Shown one piece after another: positions 25,765-34,230 of a stretch of 62,902 bases of DNA. The stretch covers positions 16,188 to 79,089 of the forward strand of contig DHJC01000007.1 of NCBI GenBank assembly GCA_002404155.1, written 5' to 3'. Within the stretch, counting starts at the first letter, position 1. Each line of letters starts with the position of its first letter. Source of the stretch: Chloroflexi bacterium UBA4730. Its GTDB lineage: Bacteria; Chloroflexota; Limnocylindria; P2-11E. The position numbers were made by a program, and so were the translations under genes. The notes under the pieces were generated by a model, which did not search any database, was not told where the DNA came from, and was given only the letters and a program-made list of their open reading frames with translations.

Positions 25765-26516
25765 TGGCCCGACTCGAGGGCAAGACCGCGCTGATCACGG
25801 GTGCGGGGCGCGGCATCGGGCGCGCGACCGCGATCCGCCTGGCGGCCGGCGGAGCAAGGATCGCCATCAACTACAAGGGCAACACGGCCGCGGCCGAGGA
25901 GACCAAGCGCGCCGTCGAGGCCGCGGGATCCGAGGGCGCGCTCATCCAGGGCGACGTCTCCGTCGACGCCGACGCCGACCGTGTCGTCAAGGAAGCGCTC
26001 GCGTTCGGTGGCGGCAAGCTCGACATTCTCGTGAACAACGCGGGCATCACCCGCGACAACCTGCTGCTGCGAATGTCCGCCGAGGAGTGGGACGCCGTCC
26101 TGGATCTCAATCTACGCGGCGCGTTCCTCGTCACGAAGGCCGCGATGCGGCCGATGATGAAGCAGCGCGCCGGCCGCATCGTCAATGTCTCGTCGATCGC
26201 CGGTGTCATGGGGAACGCGGGCCAGGCGAATTACAGCGCGGCGAAGGCCGGACTCATCGCGTTCACCAAGACGGTGGCCCGGGAGATGGCGAGCCGGAAC
26301 ATCACCGCGAACGCCGTCGCACCGGGCTTCGTCCCCACCGACCTCACGAGCATCGTGCCGCAGGATGTGCAGGACGCGATGCTGAAGCAGATCCCCCTCG
26401 GACGGTTCGGCACCGCCCTGGACGTCGCGAACGCGATAGCCTTCCTCGCGTCCGACGAGGCGTCGTATATCACGGGCCAAGTGCTCATCGTCGATGGAGG
26501 AATGGTCACCGCGTAG
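25764..26516 (+). CDS. fabG: 3-oxoacyl-ACP reductase
   Basis: 250 residues, short-chain dehydrogenase. NADPH-binding TGAGRGIGR at 12-20, NNAG at 91-94, and catalytic S144, Y157, K161. Reduces the keto group after condensation. Its ATG overlaps the fabF stop. Confidence 0.97.
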   Translation: MARLEGKTALITGAGRGIGRATAIRLAAGGARIAINYKGNTAAAEETKRAVEAAGSEGALIQGDVSVDADADRVVKEALAFGGGKLDILVNNAGITRDNLLLRMSAEEWDAVLDLNLRGAFLVTKAAMRPMMKQRAGRIVNVSSIAGVMGNAGQANYSAAKAGLIAFTKTVAREMASRNITANAVAPGFVPTDLTSIVPQDVQDAMLKQIPLGRFGTALDVANAIAFLASDEASYITGQVLIVDGGMVTA

Positions 26517-26548
26517 TCAGCGTGCGCGTAGCAGCGGAGGAGAAACAC

Positions 26549-27025
26549 GTGGATACCGGCCTACTCATTGCGATCCTGCTTCTGATCCATGCCGCCGGCG
26601 CGATCATCGGCTTCGGTCCGGTGTTCACGTTCGCGATCCTCGGTCCGCTGGCGGGCAGGGCCGGCCCCCAGGGCGGGATGGCCTTGCTCGAGGCGATGGA
26701 TGCCATCGAGCACAAGCTCATCCTCCCGGTCGCGATCGTGGTCCAGCCGCTCAGCGGGCTGACCCTGATCTTCCTCGCCGGCTACAACGTGAACTTCTTC
26801 AGCCATTACTGGCTCTGGATCGGGATCACCCTGTACGCGATCGCGTTCAACCTCGCCGTCTTCGGACAGCGGACGCGCCTGACGCGGATGATCGCGATCG
26901 CGAAGGCCGGCCCGCCCACGCCGGAGTTCATCGCGACCGCGAAGAAGGTGGCCCAGACGGGGCCGATCATCACCGTGCTACTGGTCGTCATCATCATCCT
27001 CATGGTCACCAAACCCGGGGCCTGA
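26549..27025 (+). CDS. Four-helix membrane protein (DUF2269-like)
   Basis: 158 residues from GTG 26549, with GGAGGAG 6 nt upstream. Four hydrophobic helices with a cytosolic basic stretch (FGQRTRLTRM), resembling DUF2269-type integral proteins. Function unknown. It sits between fabG and lspA. Confidence 0.75.
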   Translation: MDTGLLIAILLLIHAAGAIIGFGPVFTFAILGPLAGRAGPQGGMALLEAMDAIEHKLILPVAIVVQPLSGLTLIFLAGYNVNFFSHYWLWIGITLYAIAFNLAVFGQRTRLTRMIAIAKAGPPTPEFIATAKKVAQTGPIITVLLVVIIILMVTKPGA

Positions 27026-27033
27026 CCGGCCGA

Positions 27034-27039
27034 TAGCAT
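27034..27039 (+). promoter_or_regulatory. -10 element of lspA (leaderless)
   Basis: TAGCAT, 7 nt before GTG 27047, with no Shine-Dalgarno in between. Confidence 0.4.
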
Positions 27040-27046
27040 CGACGGC

Positions 27047-27541
27047 GTGACTCCACGTCGCATCGTCCTGGTCGCGGCCGTCACCGTCCTCGTCTTCGTG
27101 TTGGATCGGATCACGAAGATCGCGGTGGACTCGAGCCTCGCCGTGGGCGCGTCCGTGGACGTCGTGGGCCAGTGGGTCCGAATCAGACATGTGACGAACA
27201 ACGGCGCGGCGTTCGGCCTCCTGCCGGAGCGGACGACGCTGCTGTCGATCCTCTCGGTGCTCGCGGTCGTCGCCATCGTCTTCTACTACCGCCGGCTCGC
27301 CGCCCAGTCGCGGCTCATCGCCGCGACCCTCGGCATGCAGCTCGGCGGCGCCTTCGGCAACCTGGTGGACCGCGTCGGGCAGGGCTACGTCGTCGACTTC
27401 ATCGACGTCGGGATCCCCGACGGTCCGCGCTTCTGGTCGTTCAACGTCGCGGACTCGTCGATCGTCGTCGGGATCATCGCGGTCACCGTGCTGCTTTGGT
27501 GGCAGGAGCGTCAACAGCCGCGCGATCTGCGGCACGCGTAG
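27047..27541 (+). CDS. lspA: Lipoprotein signal peptidase
   Basis: 164 residues with four membrane helices. Catalytic aspartates are D108 (GGAFGNLVDR) and D136 (FNVADSS); NNGAAFG is also conserved. Removes signal peptides from prolipoproteins such as the BMP and TctC receptors in this window. The stop overlaps the GTG of the next gene. Confidence 0.97.
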   Translation: MTPRRIVLVAAVTVLVFVLDRITKIAVDSSLAVGASVDVVGQWVRIRHVTNNGAAFGLLPERTTLLSILSVLAVVAIVFYYRRLAAQSRLIAATLGMQLGGAFGNLVDRVGQGYVVDFIDVGIPDGPRFWSFNVADSSIVVGIIAVTVLLWWQERQQPRDLRHA

Positions 27542-28491
27542 TGGCCGAGCGTATCGAGCTGCAGGCGGACGCGCCCGGTCAGCGGGTCGATCGTTTCCTC
27601 GCAGAGCGCACGCAGCTCAGCCGCAGCGCGATCCAGCGGCTCGCGCGCGAGGGCCGCGTCACCGTCAACGGAGCCGCCGTCGAGCCGGCGTACAAGGTCC
27701 GGACGGGCGAGGCGCTCGTCGTGGAGGTGCCCGACGCGGAGCCCGCGTTGTCGCTCCGGGGCGAGGACATCCCGGTCGACGTGCTCTACGAGGATGACGA
27801 CGCCCTCGTGGTGAACAAACCCGCGGGCTTGGTCGTGCATCCGGCGCACGGTCATCCCAGCGGCACCCTCGTGAACGCCGTGGTCGGAAAGATCACCGCT
27901 GACACCGGCCGGGCCGCCGCGCGGCCGGGCATCGTGCACCGGCTCGACAAGGACACGAGCGGCGTGATGATCATCGCGAAGAACGACGTAGCCCAGCTCG
28001 CGCTCGCACGCCAGCTCCAAGGCCGGCGCTTCGAGAAGGAGTACCTCGCCCTCGTGTGGGGCGATCCGGGCGACCAACCCGCGGTCGTGGAGGCGCCGAT
28101 CACCCGCGATACCGTCGACCGGCGCCGGATGGTCGTGCGGGCGGGCGGCCGCGAGTCGACCACCCGGTTCGCGCGCATCGCGACGTACGGCGGCGGGACC
28201 GAGCGCCGCGCGCTCCTCCACGTGAAGCCCGTTACGGGACGCACCCATCAGATTCGGGTCCACCTCGCGTTCGCGCGACTCCCTATCGTTGGCGACCCGG
28301 TGTACGGACGGAAGGGCGCGGACCGCGACGGTCTCGATCGTCAGTTCCTGCACGCGTGGCGGCTCTCGGTGAATCTGCCGCACGCCGGACCGAAGACGTT
28401 CACCGCGCCGCTCGCGGACGACCTGCGCGCCTACCTCGCGGCGCTCGGCACGCCGACCGCCACCGCGGCGCCGTTCGGAGACGTCCGCTGA
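27541..28491 (+). CDS. rluD: RluD-family 23S rRNA pseudouridine synthase
   Basis: 316 residues. An S4 RNA-binding domain (residues 14-75) precedes the catalytic domain with Asp136 in RPGIVHRLDKDTSG and the later GRTHQIRVH. Likely modifies helix 69 of 23S rRNA. The exact target uridines cannot be read from sequence. Confidence 0.93.
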   Translation: MAERIELQADAPGQRVDRFLAERTQLSRSAIQRLAREGRVTVNGAAVEPAYKVRTGEALVVEVPDAEPALSLRGEDIPVDVLYEDDDALVVNKPAGLVVHPAHGHPSGTLVNAVVGKITADTGRAAARPGIVHRLDKDTSGVMIIAKNDVAQLALARQLQGRRFEKEYLALVWGDPGDQPAVVEAPITRDTVDRRRMVVRAGGRESTTRFARIATYGGGTERRALLHVKPVTGRTHQIRVHLAFARLPIVGDPVYGRKGADRDGLDRQFLHAWRLSVNLPHAGPKTFTAPLADDLRAYLAALGTPTATAAPFGDVR

Positions 28492-29084
28492 GCATCGACG
28501 GCCACGGCCTCCTGGTGATCATCTCGGCGCCGTCAGGAGCCGGAAAGGACACCGTCATCGAGCGCCTGCTGCGGGCGGTGCCCGACGCCGTGCTGTACGT
28601 GACCGCGACGAGCCGCAAGCCGCGCCCCGGCGAGACCCACGGCCAGCACTACTACTTCTACGAGCCCGAGAAGTTCCGCGAGGAGATCGAGGCCGGAAAC
28701 TTCCTGGAGTGGTCGATGGTGCACGGCGACTTTAAGGGCGTTCGGCGCGACGCGCTGGCCGACACCCTCGATCAGCACCGCGTCGTCATCGTCAAGCCCG
28801 AGCCGCAAGGCATGCGGAAGATCAAAGTGCTCCTGCCCGAGGCGTTGACCATCTTCATCATGCCGCCGTCGGTGGACTCGCTCCGCCGGCGGCTCCTGGT
28901 GCGCGGCACCGAGACGCCCGAGCAGCTCGAGCTCCGCCTTCGCAACGCGGAGATCGAGATGGCCGCGGCGCCCGAGTACGACTACGTCGTTGTCAACGAG
29001 GACGGGAAGATCGAGCAAACAGTCCAAGAGATCGCGTCGATCATCGAAAAGGAGGCGACGCGGCCGCGGCATTACGAATTGTGA
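28488..29084 (+). CDS. gmk: Guanylate kinase
   Basis: 198 residues if begun at CTG 28488. P-loop SAPSGAGKDT at 13-22 and the GMP-binding TSRKPRPGETHGQHYYF define the family; it turns GMP into GDP. No ATG, GTG or TTG precedes the P-loop strand in frame except GTG 28515, which would trim that strand. CTG 28488 overlaps the rluD stop as CTGA and has GGAG 8 nt upstream, so it is the preferred start. Confidence 0.93.
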   Translation: MSIDGHGLLVIISAPSGAGKDTVIERLLRAVPDAVLYVTATSRKPRPGETHGQHYYFYEPEKFREEIEAGNFLEWSMVHGDFKGVRRDALADTLDQHRVVIVKPEPQGMRKIKVLLPEALTIFIMPPSVDSLRRRLLVRGTETPEQLELRLRNAEIEMAAAPEYDYVVVNEDGKIEQTVQEIASIIEKEATRPRHYEL

Positions 29085-31279
29085 CCCGCACCGCCGAGGT
29101 CGCGGTCTTCGCCGGTCTACGCGGACCCGCGCGCACCTTCACGTATCGCGTCCCCGAGGGGCTTGATGTCCGGATCGGCCATCTCGTGCGCGCCGGCTTC
29201 GGCGCGCGAGCGGTCCACGGCGTCGTCGTCGCGCTCGACGTACCCGCGGACCGCGAGCTCAAGCCGCTTGATGGGCTCGTGCATCCGATCCCCCTGCTTA
29301 CCGGGCGGCAGCTCGCGCTCGGCCGCTGGATCGCCGAGACGTACCGGTGCGGGCTCGCCGACGCGGTCCGCGCGATGCTTCCCCCCGCGCTCGCGGCCCG
29401 CGCGCGCAGCGGCCTCCCGGCGGCGCGCGGCGAGCGCACCGAGCCCGTGTTCGGCATCACGCCCGCGGGCCACGAGGCGCTCGCGAGCGGCATGCCGCGG
29501 CTCGGCGCGCGCCAGCTCGTGACCCTGCGCGCGCTCGCGGCGGGCGCGACCACCGTCGCTGACGTCGTGCACGCGGGCGGCACGCCCGCTGCGGCACGGA
29601 GCCTCGCCGCGCGCGGGCTCGCGATCCGCGGCACGCGCGGCGTGCGCCGCGTACCAGTCGAGTTCCGCTTGAGCGAAGCGGACCTCTCGCGCGACATGCC
29701 CGCCACCGCGCCGCAGGCCGCCGCGATCGCGGCAGCGATCGCGGGCATGGGCACCGGCCAGGGCTTCCTCCTCCACGGCGTGACCGGGAGCGGCAAGACC
29801 GAGGTGTACCTGCGGCTCACGGCCGAGGCGCTGGCCCGGGGTCTCGGCGCGATCGTTCTCGTGCCGGAGATCGCGCTCACCGCGCAGGTCGTCGCGCGAT
29901 TCGTTGCGCGCTTCGGCGAGCGCGTCGCGCTCCTGCACAGCGCGCTCTCGGCGGGCGAGCGGTACGACGAGTGGCGCCGGGTGCTCGACGGGACCGCCGA
30001 CGTCGTGGTCGGTTCTCGGTCGGCGCTGTTCGCGCCGATCGAGAACGTCGGGCTCGTGGTCGTCGATGAGGAGCAGGAGCCCTCCTATAAACAGGCGAGC
30101 GCGCCGCGCTACCACGCTGTGGACACGGCCCTGGCGCTCGGGCGCCTGACCGGCGCCGCCGTCGTGCTCGGGAGCGCGACCCCGCGCGTCGTCACGTACG
30201 CGGCTGCGACGACGGGGGACCTCGCGCTGCTCGAGCTGCCCGGGCGCGTGCTCGATCTTCCGCTACCGAAGACCAGGGTCGTCGACCTTCGCCTCGAGCT
30301 CAAGGCGAACAATCGCTCCACCCTCTCGAGCGCGCTGCGTACCGCGCTGCAGCGCACGGTGGCCAAGGGCGAGCAGGCGATCCTCTATCTGAACCGGCGG
30401 GGCTTCGCGACCGTCGTGCTCTGCCGCGACTGCGGCTACGTCGTTCTGTGCCCGGCGTGCGAGATCCCGTTCGCGCTCCACGCCGATGGCCGGCTCGTGT
30501 GTCACCGCTGCGGCCGCGAGGAGCCGCGGGCCCCGGCGACCTGTCCCCGCTGCGGCTCTGCGCGCATCCGCCATCTCGGGGTCGGGACCCAGCGCGTCGA
30601 GGAGGACGTCCGCGCTGCGGTCCCGAACGCGCGGATCGTGCGGCTGGACCGCGACGCGGTGAAGGCGAAGGGCGCACATGCCGCGATGTACGAGCGCATG
30701 CGGAGCGGGCAAGCTCAGGTGATCGTCGGCACGCAGATGGTGGCGAAGGGCTTCGATCTGCCTGGGGTGTCGCTCGTCGGCGTCGTGAACGCGGACACGC
30801 AGCTCAGCCTGCCGGACTTCACCGCGGCCGAGCGCACCTTCGAGCTCCTGGCACAGGTGCTCGGCCGTTCCGGCCGGGGCACCGTCGGCGGTGAAGGGAT
30901 CCTGCAAACGTACCTGCCCGATCACTACGCGATCACCGCCGCGGCCGCGCACGACTACGCGACCTTCGCGGAGCACGAGCTGCGCGCGCGGCGCCGCTTC
31001 GGATATCCGCCGTACGGCCGGCTCGTCCTGCTGCAGACGTCCGCGGCACGCGAGGCGACCGTCGAGCGGCGCGCGACCGAGCTCGCCGCGCGGCTGCGGG
31101 CAGCGGCCGAAGACGATGCGGATGTGCTCGGCCCCGCACCCGCCTTCGCGGCCAAGCGTGCCGGGAGCTATCGGGCGCAGCTCGTACTACGCGGTGATCG
31201 GCCGACCGCAGTGCTGGACCGCGTCGATCCGGGTCCGGACTGGACCGTCGACGTGGACCCCGTGACCCTGCTCGGGTAG
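29081..31279 (+). CDS. priA: Primosomal replication restart helicase PriA
   Basis: 732 residues. An N-terminal DNA-binding domain precedes superfamily 2 helicase motifs: Walker A GVTGSGKTE and DEEQ in VVDEEQEPSYK. Cysteine pairs between about 450 and 505 (CRDCGY, CPAC, CHRC, CPRC) form the zinc-binding insert. It reloads the replisome at stalled forks. GTGA overlap with gmk. Confidence 0.95.
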   Translation: MTRTAEVAVFAGLRGPARTFTYRVPEGLDVRIGHLVRAGFGARAVHGVVVALDVPADRELKPLDGLVHPIPLLTGRQLALGRWIAETYRCGLADAVRAMLPPALAARARSGLPAARGERTEPVFGITPAGHEALASGMPRLGARQLVTLRALAAGATTVADVVHAGGTPAAARSLAARGLAIRGTRGVRRVPVEFRLSEADLSRDMPATAPQAAAIAAAIAGMGTGQGFLLHGVTGSGKTEVYLRLTAEALARGLGAIVLVPEIALTAQVVARFVARFGERVALLHSALSAGERYDEWRRVLDGTADVVVGSRSALFAPIENVGLVVVDEEQEPSYKQASAPRYHAVDTALALGRLTGAAVVLGSATPRVVTYAAATTGDLALLELPGRVLDLPLPKTRVVDLRLELKANNRSTLSSALRTALQRTVAKGEQAILYLNRRGFATVVLCRDCGYVVLCPACEIPFALHADGRLVCHRCGREEPRAPATCPRCGSARIRHLGVGTQRVEEDVRAAVPNARIVRLDRDAVKAKGAHAAMYERMRSGQAQVIVGTQMVAKGFDLPGVSLVGVVNADTQLSLPDFTAAERTFELLAQVLGRSGRGTVGGEGILQTYLPDHYAITAAAAHDYATFAEHELRARRRFGYPPYGRLVLLQTSAAREATVERRATELAARLRAAAEDDADVLGPAPAFAAKRAGSYRAQLVLRGDRPTAVLDRVDPGPDWTVDVDPVTLLG

Positions 31280-31282
31280 CGT
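31277..31282 (+). promoter_or_regulatory. -10 element of def (leaderless)
   Basis: TAGCGT, 7 nt before ATG 31290; its TAG is also the stop codon of priA. No Shine-Dalgarno follows. Confidence 0.4.
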
Positions 31283-31289
31283 CTGGACC

Positions 31290-31973
31290 ATGGAGAGCGA
31301 GCAGCCCCTCAGCGAGGACGACGACCGCGATACGCAGCCCAACGAGCCGCGGATCCGGGTCACGAAGGGCACGCCGTGGGTCATCGACCGCGGGCGGCGC
31401 GAGCGCTGGTCGGCGCCCGACTTCGTGACGAAGCACGCGGTCGAGGTCCGGCAGGTGGGCGACCCGGTGCTGCATGCGCCCGGGAAGAAGCCGCGCATCG
31501 ACAAGAAGGAGCTCGAGCCGCTCGTCCAGCGGATGTTCGCGTCGATGGTCGAAGCGCACGGGATCGGCATCGCCGCCCCGCAGATCGGCGTCCCGCTCCG
31601 CGTCGTGATCATCGACGTGGATGACGTCGGCATCGTCGCGGTCAACCCGGAAGTCGACTTCCAGAGCGCGGAGGTCGAGGAAATGAGCGAAGGCTGCCTT
31701 TCGGTGCGCGGCCTGTACGGGATGCTCGAGCGCCCGATCCTGGCACGTGTCAGCGCCATCGACATCACCGGCAAGAAATTCACGATCGAGGGGGAGGGGC
31801 TCGGGACGCAGTGCATGCTCCACGAGACGGATCACACGAACGGCATGCTCTACGTCGACCGCCTCCGCACGCGGAAGGACCTGTTCCCGGTCGAGCCCGA
31901 CGAGCCCGGCGAGGAGCACCACTCGCTCTCGGGACACACGCGCGAAGAGATGGAGCGCGCGACTTCGCGCTGA
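31290..31973 (+). CDS. def: Peptide deformylase
   Basis: 227 residues, longer than usual because of about 45 acidic and polar N-terminal residues. The three family motifs are GIGIAAPQ (91-98), EGCLS with metal ligand C136, and HETDH (178-182). Removes the formyl group from new proteins. The stop overlaps the presumed CTG start of fmt, whose product adds the formyl group to initiator tRNA. Confidence 0.95.
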   Translation: MESEQPLSEDDDRDTQPNEPRIRVTKGTPWVIDRGRRERWSAPDFVTKHAVEVRQVGDPVLHAPGKKPRIDKKELEPLVQRMFASMVEAHGIGIAAPQIGVPLRVVIIDVDDVGIVAVNPEVDFQSAEVEEMSEGCLSVRGLYGMLERPILARVSAIDITGKKFTIEGEGLGTQCMLHETDHTNGMLYVDRLRTRKDLFPVEPDEPGEEHHSLSGHTREEMERATSR

Positions 31974-32911
31974 CGCCGCGGGTCATCTTCCTTGGCACGC
32001 CCGCGTTCGCGGTGCCGTCGTTGGCCGCGCTCGCGGTGCTGGCCGACGACGGCGCGATCGAGATCGCCACGGTCGTGACGCAGCCGGATCGTGCCGGCGA
32101 TCGGGGCAAGGTGGAGCCGTCCGCGGTGAAGCGCCGAGCGCTGGAGCTCGGCCTGCCCGTCCGCCAACCGGTCCTCTTCGACGCCGATGCCGCGGCGGAG
32201 CTCATTGCCCTCCGGCCCGATGCGCTCGTGTGGGCGGCGTACGGCAACCTGATCCCGCGCCGGCTCATCGACGCGGTGCGCGGCCGCGCGCTGAACGTGC
32301 ACGCGTCGTTGCTGCCGCGCTGGCGCGGCGCATCGCCGGTCGCGCACGCGATCCTCGCCGGTGACACCGAGACGGGGGTCACGCTCATGGAAGGGACCGT
32401 GAGCCTCGACCGCGGCCCGATCGTCGCGCAGAGCAGCGTCCGGATCGGCCCCGAGGACACCGCGGGATCCCTGACCGCCCAGCTCGCCGAGCTCGGCGGC
32501 GCGCTCCTCCGCCGCGTTCTCCCGGGCTACCTCGCCGGCGAGCGGCGCGGGGAGCCGCAAGACGAAAAGCACGCGATGTGGGCCCCGAAGCTCGCGACGA
32601 AGGACGGCGAGCTGCATTTCACGGAACCGGCCGAGGCGCTCGCGCGGCGAGTTCGCGCGATGACCCCGGAGCCCGGGGCATGGACGACCGTCGACGGTCA
32701 GCGACTCGGAGTGCTGCGGGCGTCGGTGACGGGTGGCCGCGGGGTGCAGTACGGCACGTTCGAGTTGCGCGAGGGCGTGCCCCACGTCGCCGGCGGGGCG
32801 GGCTGGCTGCGGCTCGACGAGGTGAGGCCCTCCGGCAAACGCGCGATGACCGGCGCCCAGTGGGCGCGCGGCCTTCGTGGCCTCAGCGCGGACACGCGGC
32901 TGCCGTCCTAG
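31970..32911 (+). CDS. fmt: Methionyl-tRNA formyltransferase
   Basis: 313 residues from CTG 31970. The N-terminal strand VIFLGTPAFAV, the catalytic region LNVHASLLPRWRGASP and the C-terminal tRNA-binding domain are intact. Uses 10-formyl-THF to formylate Met-tRNA. There is no ATG, GTG or TTG close before the first strand. CTG overlaps the def stop as CTGA, exactly as in gmk. Confidence 0.94.
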   Translation: MTPRVIFLGTPAFAVPSLAALAVLADDGAIEIATVVTQPDRAGDRGKVEPSAVKRRALELGLPVRQPVLFDADAAAELIALRPDALVWAAYGNLIPRRLIDAVRGRALNVHASLLPRWRGASPVAHAILAGDTETGVTLMEGTVSLDRGPIVAQSSVRIGPEDTAGSLTAQLAELGGALLRRVLPGYLAGERRGEPQDEKHAMWAPKLATKDGELHFTEPAEALARRVRAMTPEPGAWTTVDGQRLGVLRASVTGGRGVQYGTFELREGVPHVAGGAGWLRLDEVRPSGKRAMTGAQWARGLRGLSADTRLPS

Positions 32912-32916
32912 CCCGG

Positions 32917-32922
32917 TACCCT
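32917..32922 (+). promoter_or_regulatory. -10 element of rlmN (leaderless)
   Basis: TACCCT in the context CCGGTACCCT, 6 nt before GTG 32929, with no Shine-Dalgarno. Confidence 0.45.
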
Positions 32923-32928
32923 CGATCT

Positions 32929-34008
32929 GTGAACGTCCCGCGTCCGGCGATCAGCGATGTGAGCGACGCCGAGTTGACCGCGTGGCTCGCCGCGCACGGC
33001 GAGCCGGCGTACCGGCGGAAGCAGATCCGTCGGCACGCGACCCACACGTGCGCGGCGGGCTGGAGCGAGCTGACGGACCTGCCGAACGGGCTACGCGACG
33101 CGCTCGCGTCGTCCTTTCGCTGGTCGAGCGTCGAGCCGGTCATCGAACAGGCGAGCGCCGATGGCGAGACGCGCAAGGTCCTGCTGCAGCTGCACGACGG
33201 CCATCGGATCGAGACCGTGCTCATGCCGCACCACGGCGCCCGCAACTCGGTGTGCCTCTCGACCCAGGCCGGCTGCCCGATGGCCTGCGCGTTCTGCGCG
33301 ACGGGCGAGATGGGGCTCATCCGCAACCTCATGCCCGGCGAGATCGTCGATCAGGTGCGCCATTGGCAGCGCGAGCTGGCGGCGCGCGGCGAGCGGGTCT
33401 CACACGTCGTCTACATGGGCATGGGCGAGCCGTTCAACAATTACGATGCGACCATCGCGTCCGCGCGCGAGCTCGTCGCCGCCAACGGATTCGGGATCAG
33501 CCCGCGCCGGCTGACGATCTCCACGTGCGGGGTGGTGCCGAAGATCGACGCGCTCGCCGGCGAAGGGCTGCCGATCAACCTCGCGGTATCGCTGCATGCC
33601 GCCGATGACAGGACCCGCGGCGCGATCATGCCGATCAATCGGAAGTGGGGGATCGACGAGGTCCTTGCCGCGTCGGCGCGATACGTCGCGCGCACGAAGC
33701 GCCGGGTCACGTTCGAGTACGTGCTGCTTGCCGGCGTGAACGACTCAGCCGATGCGGCGCGGGAGCTCGCCAATCGGATCGCGCGGGCCGGCCGGCCCGG
33801 CGACTACCACGTGAACCTCATCCCGGTGAACGCCGGCCCTGGCGGGTTCAAGCGTCCCCCGATCGAGACGATGGAGCGCTTCGCCGAGATCCTCAGCGAG
33901 CGCGGCATCGCTGCGACAGTGCGGATCAGCAAGGGCCAGGACATCGCCGCGGGCTGTGGGCAGCTGAAAGTGGACGAGCGCGCCGGCGCCACGCTCGCGA
34001 AGGTCTAG
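32929..34008 (+). CDS. rlmN: 23S rRNA (A2503-C2)/tRNA (A37-C2) methyltransferase
   Basis: 359 residues, radical SAM enzyme. The cluster-binding C116, C120, C123 lie in CPMACAFC. A C-terminal GCGQL holds the cysteine that forms the methyl-transfer adduct. Methylates A2503 in the ribosomal exit tunnel. It converges on rpmB with a 4-bp overlap of stops. Confidence 0.96.
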   Translation: MNVPRPAISDVSDAELTAWLAAHGEPAYRRKQIRRHATHTCAAGWSELTDLPNGLRDALASSFRWSSVEPVIEQASADGETRKVLLQLHDGHRIETVLMPHHGARNSVCLSTQAGCPMACAFCATGEMGLIRNLMPGEIVDQVRHWQRELAARGERVSHVVYMGMGEPFNNYDATIASARELVAANGFGISPRRLTISTCGVVPKIDALAGEGLPINLAVSLHAADDRTRGAIMPINRKWGIDEVLAASARYVARTKRRVTFEYVLLAGVNDSADAARELANRIARAGRPGDYHVNLIPVNAGPGGFKRPPIETMERFAEILSERGIAATVRISKGQDIAAGCGQLKVDERAGATLAKV

Positions 34009-34211
34009 GAAGCGGCCTTCGCCGCCTTCTTCGCCATCCGCGCGGGCTTCGTCGCGGTGCGGCGGCAGCGCGTGCAGACGAGCAGCTTCTCGCCGTTGAT
34101 CGTGGCGGTATGGAGGTTCGCGTCGAAGCGGCGGGCGGTGTGGACCTTCGAGTGACTCACGTTGGAGCCGAAGGCCGCGGACTTCCCGCAGATCGCGCAG
34201 GCGCGTGGCAT
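34005..34211 (-). CDS. rpmB: 50S ribosomal protein L28
   Basis: 68 residues. CAICGK near the N-terminus and CTRC near the end give the zinc-ribbon (C+) form of L28; GSNVSHS and FDANLH are conserved. It lies on the opposite strand, divergent from fakA by 19 bp. Confidence 0.95.
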   Translation of the reverse strand: MPRACAICGKSAAFGSNVSHSKVHTARRFDANLHTATINGEKLLVCTRCRRTATKPARMAKKAAKAAS

Positions 34212-34230
34212 CAGCGAATCACCTCAACGA

